From assembly GCF_042658365.1 (NCBI RefSeq), contig NZ_JBHSQC010000025.1: 64,000 nucleotides of DNA. One strand, 5' to 3'. The position numbers were made by a program, and so were the translations under genes. Shown in pieces: positions 1-8,289 of the stretch. Every line of letters begins with the position of its first letter. Within the stretch, counting starts at the first letter, position 1. The DNA is from Carnobacterium_A antarcticum (lineage in GTDB: Bacteria > Bacillota > Bacilli > Lactobacillales > Carnobacteriaceae). The notes below the pieces were generated by a model. That model was given only the letters and a program-made list of their open reading frames with translations. It was not told the DNA's origin and made no database searches.

Positions 1-178
1 CTTCACCGGCCATGTCTTGAGTGGTCCGTTCTCTAAATTCTTTAACAGTAGCTTTGCTAGCCTCTGCCCAACAAGTAAACAATTCTTCTTTTTGTCCAGG
101 AATAACTTCACCATCTTCATTTTGGCCATTTTTAATAACGAAAAAAGTAATACGTTCATTCATATTTCTAGTGATCAT
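1..178 (-). CDS. Phage head closure / head-tail adaptor protein (3' part missing)
   Basis: Partial gene running off the left edge. The visible N-terminus reads MITRNMNERITFFVIK and continues with a segment rich in charged residues (KEELFTCWAEASKATVKEF), typical of head-tail joining proteins of the SPP1 gp16 / phage H_T_join type. The start at 178 overlaps the stop of the preceding gene (ATGATCACTAG) and has an AAAGG site nine bases upstream, so it is probably translationally coupled. Position after the HK97 gp6-like connector fits the conserved order capsid, connector 1, connector 2. The family assignment rests on about 59 residues and on context. Confidence 0.75.
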   Translation of the reverse strand, partial: MITRNMNERITFFVIKNGQNEDGEVIPGQKEELFTCWAEASKATVKEFRERTTQDMAGE

Positions 179-479
179 TTATCTCAACCTTTCTGTAGCG
201 CAATTGGTGGATAATGTTTAAAACACCATTAGCCAATGGATAGCGTTCAGAATCAGCAGATAAACCACGGTGTTCATATTCTTCTTTCACTTGTTTTTTT
301 ACAGCCAATGAAAATCGTGCATCCTTTAAAAAAGATTGAGGAGCAGAACCTTGCTCAATCGCATCGCAAATTTGCAATTCTACTCCCTCAACCATTTCCA
401 TTAACAAATCATCTTCAAAGTCATGATCCACTTTGCAATAAAGTTTCAAATTTTGGAGTTCATCCGGTGTTAAATTCAT
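168..479 (-). CDS. Phage head-tail connector protein (HK97 gp6-like)
   Basis: A 103-residue mostly helical protein. It begins MNLTPDELQNLKLYCKVD, the usual opening of the gp6-like / DNA-packaging connector family that forms a ring under the portal after packaging. The length suits the family. A strong GGAGGG site lies six bases before the ATG. It follows the short HeH-domain ORF and overlaps the next connector gene by 11 bases, giving the standard late order capsid, gp6-like connector, head closure. Function is assigned by family resemblance and position. Confidence 0.85.
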   Translation of the reverse strand: MNLTPDELQNLKLYCKVDHDFEDDLLMEMVEGVELQICDAIEQGSAPQSFLKDARFSLAVKKQVKEEYEHRGLSADSERYPLANGVLNIIHQLRYRKVEINDH

Positions 480-481
480 GT

Positions 482-604
482 CTATCCCTCCAACAATGCA
501 ATTAATGCTGCTTTGTTATCACCTGATTTATACTCAATGCCTCTTTCATCAAGCAAAGCTTTTAAATCAACAACAGTCAGGCTGTTATAGTCTACTGCCG
601 CCAC
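482..604 (-). CDS. HeH/LEM-domain small protein (possible capsid frameshift extension)
   Basis: A short reading frame between the capsid stop and the connector. It encodes LTVVDLKALLDERGIEY-KSGDN-KAALIALLEG, a complete HeH/LEM-type (SAP-like) helix-extended-loop-helix module as found in many phage proteins next to the capsid. There is no ATG. The best independent start is GTG at 604 (40 residues), but its ribosome site is poor. The frame stays open upstream into the capsid 3' end, in the -1 frame relative to the capsid and entered across a run of five Gs. It may therefore be made as a C-terminal extension of the capsid by slippage. The domain is clear; the mode of expression is not. Confidence 0.6.
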   Translation of the reverse strand: MAAVDYNSLTVVDLKALLDERGIEYKSGDNKAALIALLEG

Positions 605-621
605 TCTTGATTGTGGCGGTG

Positions 622-1821
622 TTACTCCCCCACTGGTGCTGTGTAAGTTAAGAAGAAGCCAGCTTTCTTATCAGCTACTTTTACATCAAAACGAGTAACA
701 GCTTGCAAGTATTGACCATAGATTTCATTGTCTGCCCAACGTAGCCCTAAATTTTTACGATCTGCAAATAAGATAGCGCGTTTCATGTCTCCTACCCATG
801 CCTTGCTGTCTCCAGCTGCTCCAAATTCTTCATCTTTAATAACAAAAATAGGGTGACCAGAAAAAACTTTTCCAGTGGGGCTGATGATAGAGTCTTGCAA
901 TAAGTAACGACCATTACCATCTTTTACTGTATCTAAGAATTGGTAGAATGATTGAGAGACAACGTAAGAAATTACATATGCAGGATCTAGTTCTACGTTT
1001 TGGATCGCTTTTAAATCATCTAAATCAGAGATGTTTTTAGCAGTAAATGTTTTCATAACTGTTGCCACGGCTGAGTTTGTTGTGTTGAGTTTGATTTCAT
1101 TGACGTTTTCATTTACTAAACTAATTAAATCAACATCTGCATCATCAATTGATTCTTGAGACAACGGAATGGCACCACGATAAGTTAAGACTGTCCAATC
1201 TACGTTATCAAATTCAGGTTTTGCTAGTTTAGGATTCTTTTCTAACTCAGCTACACTGATCATTTTTGTGGTCGCTGATTTCAAAACAGGATATGATCCT
1301 TTACCTTTTTTGGCAGGAATTAAGCGAGTGAAACGTTTCAAATCAACTACTGTATTTACTTCATGGCTGGGAATGTATGAAGTATCATCAGAAGTAACAA
1401 GTTTAGTATCTTGTTTAACAATCCCATCTGTTGTTGGAGTAATTTCATTCTTAATAACAGAATATGGAACAATAGCTTCATCTTTTCCTTCCATTTTCAA
1501 ACCATTAACATCGTAACCTTTTGTTCGGATAAAATTATTAATCGCATTACGATATTCATCAGTTGGATCACCAACAACCTTTTTAGTTCCATCTGATTCA
1601 TTCGATACACCATCTGGTTCTAGTGCAGCTTCATAAGTTGCTAACGTCGCTTTCTCTGTTTCTAACTTCGCTTTGTTTTCTTCGCGTAGATCCTTAATAT
1701 TTTTAGCGCCTTCTAAATCTTCAGCGTTTAACTTAGCTGTGATTTCACCTTTTTGAGTATTAATTGTTGCTGATAATTCCTTGATATTAGCTTTTAAAGC
1801 CTCTACTTTTTCGTTAAACAT
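622..1821 (-). CDS. Major capsid protein, HK97 fold
   Basis: A 399-residue capsid subunit. Residues 1-70 are a charged coiled-coil delta/scaffold domain (MFNEKVEALKANIKEL onward), expected to be removed by the neighbouring ClpP-like protease during maturation. The rest is the HK97-type shell domain, recognisable from segments such as FTRLIPAKKGKGSYPVL and GHPIFVIKD near the C-terminus. Ribosome site AGGAGG precedes the ATG. Gene order portal, protease, capsid supports the call. The stop TAA follows a GGGGG run, and the -1 frame opens directly into a HeH domain, raising the possibility of a minor extended form. Confidence 0.95.
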   Translation of the reverse strand: MFNEKVEALKANIKELSATINTQKGEITAKLNAEDLEGAKNIKDLREENKAKLETEKATLATYEAALEPDGVSNESDGTKKVVGDPTDEYRNAINNFIRTKGYDVNGLKMEGKDEAIVPYSVIKNEITPTTDGIVKQDTKLVTSDDTSYIPSHEVNTVVDLKRFTRLIPAKKGKGSYPVLKSATTKMISVAELEKNPKLAKPEFDNVDWTVLTYRGAIPLSQESIDDADVDLISLVNENVNEIKLNTTNSAVATVMKTFTAKNISDLDDLKAIQNVELDPAYVISYVVSQSFYQFLDTVKDGNGRYLLQDSIISPTGKVFSGHPIFVIKDEEFGAAGDSKAWVGDMKRAILFADRKNLGLRWADNEIYGQYLQAVTRFDVKVADKKAGFFLTYTAPVGE

Positions 1822-1877
1822 ATATTTTCCTCCTAATTTTTGGTAAAAAAATAGACATCCGATAATATTTCGAATAT

Positions 1878-2597
1878 CTAGTACAAACTATTTAATATTT
1901 CTTCTTTTAATAACTCGTTTTTCATTTGAGCAATTTCTTCTAAATTAACTGCAGGAGCAATAAAAGGTGGTTCGTCACTTTCTTTAGCCATAATAGTTCT
2001 AACTTTATTTATAGCTGTTTCAGACAAAAGGCCATTTTCTACACTTGCAGCTAAAGCTATCGCATCTTCTTGAAACATAATTTCGTCTGCAAAACCTAAA
2101 TCTAATGCTTTTTGCGCATCCATGTAAGTTTCCTTATTCATCAGTTCAGTTATTTCTGATTCTGATAACTTCGTTTTACTGATATAGGCACTTCTGATAC
2201 CTTTATCAGCTGTTGTTAAAGCCTCTTTTGCTGATTCCATGTCTCTATGGTCACCTTCAGCGTATCTCCAGCCGTTATGAATCATTATTCTTGCTGTTGG
2301 TGATATTTTAACCGTGTCAGCTGCCATAATAACTACTGAAGCAGCACTTGCTGCCATACCAACGACTTTAGCTGTTATTTGGCCTGTATATTCTCTAAGA
2401 GCAGTGTAGATTTCACTTCCAGCATCCACTATCCCCCCAGGTGAATTTACGGTTAGTTCAATTTCTTCTCCATTATCTGGTAAGTTATCGGAGATATCTT
2501 TAGGACATACCGCATCCATACCCATCCAATCATATATACGTTTTTGACTATCGTTTACAATTGGACCTTTCAAGTTAATCTTTATCATCTTGTTCAT
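1878..2597 (-). CDS. Phage prohead protease, ClpP-like (S14)
   Basis: About 239 residues with a ClpP fold. The nucleophile motif GMAASAASV contains the catalytic Ser, and the His lies in ARIMIHNGW about 23 residues later, the spacing normal for ClpP. The NSPGG motif upstream is the oxyanion-hole glycine loop. In HK97-type phages this enzyme cleaves the capsid delta domain and itself inside the prohead. The preferred start at 2597 follows AAGGG by five bases; a GTG six bases further upstream is also possible. It overlaps the portal gene 3' end, so the two are probably coupled. The C-terminal charged tail is less conserved. Confidence 0.93.
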   Translation of the reverse strand: MNKMIKINLKGPIVNDSQKRIYDWMGMDAVCPKDISDNLPDNGEEIELTVNSPGGIVDAGSEIYTALREYTGQITAKVVGMAASAASVVIMAADTVKISPTARIMIHNGWRYAEGDHRDMESAKEALTTADKGIRSAYISKTKLSESEITELMNKETYMDAQKALDLGFADEIMFQEDAIALAASVENGLLSETAINKVRTIMAKESDEPPFIAPAVNLEEIAQMKNELLKEEILNSLY

Positions 2598-3795
2598 CAC
2601 CACCCTTCACTTGTTTTTGTCCGTTCCTTTTATCTTGGTACTCCTCAACCTTGTCAGCCCAAACATAGTTCAAACTGGCCTTTCTTCTTTTCATGTTAGG
2701 ATCTGTATCCGGAGATTTACCTAGATCAACCAGTGCATCATTTCCAGTGTAAATTCCGCCATTATAAAGCTTAATGACTTCTTCTACATTCCTTCCAGTA
2801 ACTGCTCTCGTATCAAACACTAACCGGTATTTTCTACGTTCCGTTTCACCAAAATTCTTAAGCCCATGTTCACTTGTAATGGCATCAAAATAAAAAGGAA
2901 GATCATTTGTTATATAATCTTCATTAAGCTGCTTGACAGATTGGTTAGGACTATTCACTGCTAACTTATATGCGGGTATACGTAAACATTTAGCAATTTG
3001 AGCTGTCGAATAATTATTTGAGTTAATAAGTTGAAGAACGTTTGTATCGATTTCCAAAGGAGAAAATTCTTGTGTAGAGTCCATCACTAATGGGCTTCCT
3101 CCAGTTGAGCCTTCACGCATATAATCAAATTCTTCTCTAGCTCTTTTTCTAGCTTCTTTATTCAATTGAGCGCCTTTCATCGTCAATATCCCACTAGAAA
3201 AACCACTTTTAAAAAACTTTTTAAGAGTATCTACTCCGTTTTCTTGCAATGCTATCTCGTCAGCAAGTGATAAGAGAGGGGAACGTCCGGTAACTGTGTC
3301 ATGCGTAAAAAATTTCCAATGAACAACATCGTTATCGTTGCAATTAAATACTTTTCCAGTAGCAGAGTCAGTAAATGTGTAAGTTAATCTATGTGTATCC
3401 ACATCTTCTTCTACTAAAGTTTCTGAAGGACGATAAAATACATATTGAATAATTTTATTTGTTGTTGGATCTCGTAAAGCTCTTGAATAAGAATTTCCGG
3501 TTAAAATAGCATTTACCGTCATGGCGAATTTCCATGCCCTCGCAGTAGCATTTGATGTTGATCGAACATTCAATAAGTAACTCAACTCTTCATCTTGAAC
3601 AATATTGTCGTCTAAGTCTTTTTTGATTATTGGGAAGCGAGCTATATCTCCCGCGATAATAGATACTGCAGTTAGTATGTCACTGTTTTTTAAGGCGGAC
3701 AGTCCGACATACTGTGGTGTGTTGCTACCAGCTAACACCGATTCGATGTAGTCATCATAGCCAACGTTACCTTGTATTGATTTAAAATATGCCAT
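2575..3795 (-). CDS. Phage portal protein, HK97 family
   Basis: A 406-residue portal subunit, normal length for the family. It opens with a variable N-terminus and contains the typical stretch KNSDILTAVSIIAGDIARFP followed by NAILTGNSYSRALRD and the YRPSET segment. Twelve copies form the ring through which terminase pumps DNA. The charged C-terminus (KRNGQKQVKGGDEQDDKD) is common in portals. It sits directly upstream of the protease, and the 3' end overlaps that gene by 23 bases. Order terminase, small membrane protein, portal, protease, capsid is standard. Confidence 0.95.
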   Translation of the reverse strand: MAYFKSIQGNVGYDDYIESVLAGSNTPQYVGLSALKNSDILTAVSIIAGDIARFPIIKKDLDDNIVQDEELSYLLNVRSTSNATARAWKFAMTVNAILTGNSYSRALRDPTTNKIIQYVFYRPSETLVEEDVDTHRLTYTFTDSATGKVFNCNDNDVVHWKFFTHDTVTGRSPLLSLADEIALQENGVDTLKKFFKSGFSSGILTMKGAQLNKEARKRAREEFDYMREGSTGGSPLVMDSTQEFSPLEIDTNVLQLINSNNYSTAQIAKCLRIPAYKLAVNSPNQSVKQLNEDYITNDLPFYFDAITSEHGLKNFGETERRKYRLVFDTRAVTGRNVEEVIKLYNGGIYTGNDALVDLGKSPDTDPNMKRRKASLNYVWADKVEEYQDKRNGQKQVKGGDEQDDKD

Positions 3796-3828
3796 ATATT
3801 TTTCTCACCACCTCTCTAATAAGATTAG

Positions 3829-4044
3829 TTAACCAACGCTCATATTTATCAAATAACTAACGACAATTAAAGCAATCCCTAATACTAGGAAACCTATAAT
3901 TTGATTGAACAAAAAAGCCGCTAACGCAATAAATGCGATACCGACGAATAATAATATAGTGTGGATATTTAACATTAAAAAATTGAAGAATACTTTTACT
4001 CTTAATATCAAATATTGAAATAGTATTTTCATTTTTATTGTCAT
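3829..4044 (-). CDS. Small phage membrane protein, unknown function
   Basis: Seventy-one residues if translation starts at MTIKMKILFQ, preceded by AGGGTG five bases upstream. A start 33 bases further upstream would overlap terminase but lacks a good site. It has two hydrophobic segments, roughly residues 20-40 and 43-68 (HTILLFVGIAFIALAAFLF and IGFLVLGIALIVVSYLI), with a very short link, suggesting a two-helix hairpin in the membrane. Small proteins between terminase and portal are common in HK97-type phages and have no agreed function. No enzyme motif is visible. Confidence 0.6.
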   Translation of the reverse strand: MTIKMKILFQYLILRVKVFFNFLMLNIHTILLFVGIAFIALAAFLFNQIIGFLVLGIALIVVSYLINMSVG

Positions 4045-4057
4045 TACATCACCCTTT

Positions 4058-5773
4058 CTAAAAACCAAAGTCATCACTCATCACTTTCTCGTCTGTCCAA
4101 TAACCACTTCCGTCAAACGATTCTAGGTAACAGATTGCAAACGCATCGAGTAAAGCATCAATAGGATCAATTTTATTGCTATTCTTACTTTTGTTGATTC
4201 GAATACCATTGTTGTCTTCTAACGTGATCGCGTTATTGATAGCAGACGTTAAAAGTTCATTTCCATCGTGTCTTATCTTTTTATTGATAACATCATCTCT
4301 AAATTGTTTTGTTGGCATAGACAACGTCATGGTTCCTTGTCTAATTTCAATTAATGGCCACTCAGGATGATTCTTTTCAATCAATGTGAGGATGTGTCCA
4401 AATTGATAAGGGTCATAGCAGATACCCTGTACATCTAAATCATTGCTGTATATAAAGTTCTCTAACCATTCAAAGACAAAGTCATAATCAATAACCCCAC
4501 TTTCGAGTTCTGTAATATCGCATTCGCCTCTTTGTTCCAGGACCAGATAATCTATACCATCACGTTTTATTTTTGTTTCTAATCCGTATTTAGTAGCTAT
4601 AAATGAATGGCTATCAACATGCCAATGATCGTCAGCCATCGTTGCCCAGCTGATTGAAAATAAGTCACTTGATTTCCCTACATCGACACCTAACCACGCT
4701 CTTCTACCAGTTATATCTTCTGGAACCTCATTTTTAACAGCTTCCCAATGTTCAGTAGATAAATAAGATTCTTCGCTGGCTTGTCGCCACATGTTAAAGT
4801 TTTTAACGAGAACAGAGTTGTATGTGCCTTTTAGCTGTGATTCTTTTTTTCGTTCTCTTAAATAACCAGTTAACTGATCGTAAAGTCCTTCAACCTCAAG
4901 AATAGGGTTGCTCTTAATCCAATTTACTTCATCCTCTAATTCTTCTATGCTATCTTGCTCAGCAATATAAGAAAAATAAGTTTCGTTTTGTATTTCACCA
5001 TCAATAACTTTCTTAGCATATGGCCATTCGATTTTATAAAATGGTGCATTCAAATTGAAACCAGCTGTAGAAATAATAAAAGTTAAAGGAGATTGTAATT
5101 GAGCTTGAGAGGATTCTATTAATTCCATTACCTCGGTAGTTTTAGCAGCAGCGTACTCGTCAATTACTGCAACATACATTTCATATCCGTCTAAGCCACC
5201 TGTTTCACGAGAAAGGGGGCGAACAAAAGAATAATCATCTATATTCTTTAATTCTTCACGTACGCGCTTTGTAGACTTACTTACTTCAGGGTATTTACTC
5301 CTTAAAGATTCTAATTGCTTAGCGACCATATTAAAGACGATTTTAGCTTGCTCTTTGTCGTTCGCAGCAGTAAAAAGCTGTCTACTTTGAGCTGGGTTTT
5401 TACCGAACAAAAATTCATATAAAACTATGCCTGATATTAATAAAGATTTACCGTTTTTCCTCGCTACGCTAACAACAACCTTTTTAAATCTTCTAGCATC
5501 AGGATTGTTTTTCAAGCGCCAACCATAAATAGAACCGACAACAAATTTTTGGAACATTGCTAAAGGGAACGTTTGTCCAGTCTTTGGATCAGGTAGAATT
5601 TCCATGAACGCAATCACTTTGTTTGCTGACTCTTCATCATAAAAATAAAGAAAATCATCATCAGAAATTCTTTGCAAATCTTTCATATGACGTTCACAAG
5701 ACTTAATGACTGATTTACACGCTAGAATATCGCCCTTAACTACTTTTCTAGCGTATTCTGTTGTGTAATCCAT
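4058..5773 (-). CDS. terL: Terminase large subunit (TerL)
   Basis: A 571-residue packaging motor and nuclease. The N-terminal ATPase has a Walker A-like VSVARKNGKSLL near residues 102-113 and a Walker B with catalytic acid in MYVAVIDEYA near 206-215. The C-terminal RNase H-like nuclease begins at WLGVDVGKSSDLF and has the later acidic residues in ICYDPYQFG and PIDALLDA. It belongs to the HK97 gp2 / YmfN-type Terminase_1 group. A GGAG site precedes the ATG. It is separated from terminase small subunit by a GIY-YIG endonuclease gene, which interrupts the usual adjacent terS-terL pair. Confidence 0.95.
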   Translation of the reverse strand: MDYTTEYARKVVKGDILACKSVIKSCERHMKDLQRISDDDFLYFYDEESANKVIAFMEILPDPKTGQTFPLAMFQKFVVGSIYGWRLKNNPDARRFKKVVVSVARKNGKSLLISGIVLYEFLFGKNPAQSRQLFTAANDKEQAKIVFNMVAKQLESLRSKYPEVSKSTKRVREELKNIDDYSFVRPLSRETGGLDGYEMYVAVIDEYAAAKTTEVMELIESSQAQLQSPLTFIISTAGFNLNAPFYKIEWPYAKKVIDGEIQNETYFSYIAEQDSIEELEDEVNWIKSNPILEVEGLYDQLTGYLRERKKESQLKGTYNSVLVKNFNMWRQASEESYLSTEHWEAVKNEVPEDITGRRAWLGVDVGKSSDLFSISWATMADDHWHVDSHSFIATKYGLETKIKRDGIDYLVLEQRGECDITELESGVIDYDFVFEWLENFIYSNDLDVQGICYDPYQFGHILTLIEKNHPEWPLIEIRQGTMTLSMPTKQFRDDVINKKIRHDGNELLTSAINNAITLEDNNGIRINKSKNSNKIDPIDALLDAFAICYLESFDGSGYWTDEKVMSDDFGF

Positions 5774-5783
5774 CTTTTTCTCC

Positions 5784-6731
5784 TTATTTAAAAATTATTT
5801 TACCGTTAACGTAATCTCCAACCGTACACCTATTCAAATTAAATATTTTACCTATCTCACTATTGCTTATTCCTTCTTTATGAAGTGCTATCACTTTTAT
5901 ATAAATCTCTTTTTTTCTTTCCGACAATCTTTTACCTAATATTCTGTTATATTGAGAAGCGGATATTTTATATTTTTTTAGTATTTCTTTTTTGCTTATC
6001 CCCAATTTAAATTCTTCTCTCATTGATTTGTTTCTCGTTTGTATATCTTCTTTTTTTGATTCAAATGCTCCTTCGGTTTTAAATATTCCTAATACCTTTT
6101 CATAAGGAATGTTCAATTGATTAGAGATAGACAGAGCAGAGTAACCTTGTTGCATCAATTTAACTATTTCACTTTCAAGATTGATGTTGTCTTCTTTTCT
6201 TAATTCATCAAAACGACCATTTAATTCAGGAAGAACCCAACCGAAATTAGATTCGTTACCTTGCTTTATTTTATAAACAATATCCATCGTAGTATTAAAT
6301 AAATCAGCTATATCTTTAACATCCATACATAAAAACAAGCTCATTTTAATATATTTAACATCCTCATAAGATAATTTAGTGTTACATAACCTACTGCTTA
6401 TTTTCATTTTTTTAATGCTAGTTTCATGATGTCTAAAGCATGAAACGCCGCCAGATAACAAGTTATATCCATGTTCTGTTAGATTAGAATTAAAATGATT
6501 GATCCATTCTATCTCTTTTTGTTCTAATTCTTCTTCTTTACATTCTTCTATCAACGAGAAAAAGAAGGCGTCTTTACTTTTGGAATAAGCTTTTTGAAGA
6601 TAAGGATTGTCATGGTTACCTCTTTTCAGCTTATACTTATGATTTCTAATACGATTATCTACATTTACGCTCAAGCCAATATAAACTTTTCCGTTGATTC
6701 TATTTCTTATTTCATAGATACCACAAGTCAC
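5784..6731 (-). CDS. Free-standing GIY-YIG homing endonuclease
   Basis: A 315-residue protein with an N-terminal GIY-YIG nuclease domain: CGIYEIRNRINGKVYIGLS carries both signature motifs, followed by the conserved Arg in DNRIRNHKY and the acidic residue of the helix in SLIEECKEEEL. The C-terminal half repeats short helix-turn-helix-like segments (EDVKYIKMSL, GISKKEILKKYKIS, GISNSEIGKIFNLN), which are NUMOD/AP-type DNA-binding elements. Start is GTG with AAAGGAG eight bases upstream. It lies between small and large terminase genes, both intact, so it is a free-standing intruder rather than intron-encoded. Homing into a conserved packaging gene is its likely role; the recognition site is unknown. 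Confidence 0.9.
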   Translation of the reverse strand: MTCGIYEIRNRINGKVYIGLSVNVDNRIRNHKYKLKRGNHDNPYLQKAYSKSKDAFFFSLIEECKEEELEQKEIEWINHFNSNLTEHGYNLLSGGVSCFRHHETSIKKMKISSRLCNTKLSYEDVKYIKMSLFLCMDVKDIADLFNTTMDIVYKIKQGNESNFGWVLPELNGRFDELRKEDNINLESEIVKLMQQGYSALSISNQLNIPYEKVLGIFKTEGAFESKKEDIQTRNKSMREEFKLGISKKEILKKYKISASQYNRILGKRLSERKKEIYIKVIALHKEGISNSEIGKIFNLNRCTVGDYVNGKIIFK

Positions 6732-6778
6732 TTAATCAACTCCTTTGCATAAAAATAGCCACTAGCGATTGCTAATGA

Positions 6779-7303
6779 CTATCCGAATAAATCTGCTAAC
6801 GTTTGTTTTTTCTCTTCTTTCGGTGGTGTGTAGATTCGCATTCGACTATCTACTGTTAAGCCGAGATTGCTTGCACAACGCATAATATTTGAACTTGCAT
6901 CATTCATAACAGATACAGAAGGATTCTTTTTAGATTTATCTGTATAAGTTATTAACTCTTTTCTTTTAGTTCCATCTTTTTCTGTAATTTCTTCGAGGTA
7001 GTTGGCTTCCATAAAAATGCCATTTTCTTTAACATCTTTTTCAGCTTCTCGGTAAATTGCATACCACGTACAGTACATTTCCAAAACTGCCCGATCTAGG
7101 TTTTTAACAGGGAGGGTTTGAAGGTCTTCCCACACTCTTTCGTATTCATAGCGAGCAATAGGATTTAGATGGTTGGGAGCAGATTTTTGCAACGACTTTA
7201 AACCATCTGAAGCTTTATCCTGTATGACTTTCCGGTCTTCAATTTCGTTTTTTGTAAAGTTCTTTTTGTTGTTTTCTAAAACCTTGAATTTTCTACCTGA
7301 CAT
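6779..7303 (-). CDS. terS: Terminase small subunit, P27 family
   Basis: A 174-residue protein resembling P27-type small terminases. It contains PNHLNPIARYEYERVWEDL and the following LEMYCTWYAIYREAEKDV helix, then the C-terminal NIMRCASNLGLTVDSRMRI segment typical of the family. It recognises the packaging site and loads TerL. The ATG is preceded by GGAGG with eight bases between. Upstream lies the GC-rich presumed cos region and then HNH, the order seen in cos-packaging phages. Downstream the terL gene is displaced by the GIY-YIG endonuclease. Confidence 0.9.
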   Translation of the reverse strand: MSGRKFKVLENNKKNFTKNEIEDRKVIQDKASDGLKSLQKSAPNHLNPIARYEYERVWEDLQTLPVKNLDRAVLEMYCTWYAIYREAEKDVKENGIFMEANYLEEITEKDGTKRKELITYTDKSKKNPSVSVMNDASSNIMRCASNLGLTVDSRMRIYTPPKEEKKQTLADLFG

Positions 7304-7471
7304 CCTTTTCCACCTCCTTCAAATATTTTCAAAAAGGGAATTTCGGGTACGGAAAGGGGGGCCGTTGTTTTGGATTCCACAAACCGCGCCCCGTTGCACT
7401 TCGTAGGGGTACTACTCCCCACTTTCGAACCCTTTGTGAAAATATCCCCCACCTTTATTGAGCTGATAGTT
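7304..7471 (-). other. GC-rich interval between HNH and terS, presumed cos/packaging site
   Basis: This 168-base gap is much richer in G and C than its surroundings. On the minus strand it contains GTGGGGAGTAGTACCCC, then CAACGGGGCGCGGTTTGTGG, then a run of six Cs. In cos phages with an HNH-terS-terL cassette the cohesive-end site lies here, and HNH is needed for cutting. A 73-codon open frame spans the gap, but it reads as low-complexity sequence and runs into terS, so it is treated as chance. The exact nick positions cannot be read from sequence alone. Confidence 0.5.
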
Positions 7472-7813
7472 CTATATGTTATACCTTTTTTCATCATCCT
7501 TAGTCTTTATCGCATGGCATTCACCACATAATGGTTGCAGATTGGTCCTGACTAAGCGTAAAGACCAATCAACCCTAACAGGTATGATGTGATCAGCTAG
7601 TGTGGCATCTCCACCGCACATTCGGCAAACATAATAGTCACCATTCAATACTTGCTTGCTTAATGTTCGCCAGGCTTTCGAGTTATAGAATGACATCAGT
7701 TCACGTTGATGCTTCCACCTTGTCTTGTTGTATTCTCTGTCCTCTTCTTTGCGTGAATCATGTTCGACCAGCACTCTCTTGCCATTAACAAACGCTAGCT
7801 TCTTAGGCCTCAT
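7472..7813 (-). CDS. Phage HNH endonuclease (packaging-associated)
   Basis: A 113-residue HNH nuclease. The zinc knuckle is formed by CRMCGG and CGECH, with the metal-binding core LADHIIPV between them and the closing NLQPLCGEC-HAIKT segment. This compact form next to terS is the packaging HNH found in many Gram-positive cos phages, where it cooperates with terminase to cut DNA. Its start overlaps the previous gene by 11 bases (ATGAGGCCTAA). It is distinct in sequence and context from the homing HNH at 8290-8790. Confidence 0.93.
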   Translation of the reverse strand: MRPKKLAFVNGKRVLVEHDSRKEEDREYNKTRWKHQRELMSFYNSKAWRTLSKQVLNGDYYVCRMCGGDATLADHIIPVRVDWSLRLVRTNLQPLCGECHAIKTKDDEKRYNI

Positions 7814-8168
7814 TGGTGTTCACCTTATCTAGGTATGCGGATAGCAAGGCACGCTGAACCCGCAGCACTCCTTCAGCTCCTAGCTTCGTCACATCGATGC
7901 TGAACTTGTCCGCCAACATATCTTTGTTCTGCTGTTCATGTAATACCTGTCGCATCGTTGAGAATAGTAATGCAGCAACTTCATCAGTCGTTAATCCGTA
8001 CATAGAGAATATAGACACAAACAACTCCTGCATCTGATCCAAGTCTTTCTCCTCACGAATAGAGGTTAGTAGCTCTAAGAAGTCCTGTTGAGTAGCCTTA
8101 GGGTTAGTAGCAGCTTTGCTTGCCTTGCGTTTAAAGTCTTGCGGCTGCTTAATGTTTTTGTTCGCCAT
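7803..8168 (-). CDS. Conserved-position phage protein upstream of HNH, unknown function
   Basis: A 121-residue soluble, mainly helical protein beginning MANKNIKQPQDFKRKASKAA. A basic N-terminal tail of about 25 residues precedes helices such as QDFLELLTSIREEKDLDQM and GLTTDEVAALLFSTM. No catalytic motif is seen. It overlaps the packaging HNH gene by 11 bases, so the two are likely co-translated and it may be a packaging accessory. I do not recognise the family. Confidence 0.7.
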   Translation of the reverse strand: MANKNIKQPQDFKRKASKAATNPKATQQDFLELLTSIREEKDLDQMQELFVSIFSMYGLTTDEVAALLFSTMRQVLHEQQNKDMLADKFSIDVTKLGAEGVLRVQRALLSAYLDKVNTNEA

Positions 8169-8244
8169 TGATTATCATCTCCCGCTTCAATTAGGTACGT
8201 TGCATTAATTAGGGCAAGAGAACCCGCCACCTCATATTTGAATG

Positions 8245-8279
8245 TAAAAAAAGCACCCATCCAATTGAGTGAATGCTTT
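8245..8279 (-). terminator. Rho-independent terminator after homing HNH gene
   Basis: On the minus strand AAGCATTCACTC and GGATGGGTGCTT form an imperfect stem followed by TTTTTTT. It lies just after the stop of the HNH homing gene, so the insert seems to carry its own transcription stop ahead of the late genes. Confidence 0.6.
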
Positions 8280-8289
8280 ACTGTTTAGT

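Noticed and set aside
7276..7497. 73-codon frame between HNH and terS
   Set aside because: It spans the presumed cos region and runs into terS, the product is low complexity with no family resemblance, and the GC-rich DNA explains its openness.
8075..8260. 61-codon minus-strand frame upstream of the 7803-8168 gene
   Set aside because: It overlaps that gene in another frame and also covers the terminator at 8245-8279; the downstream gene has the better ribosome site.
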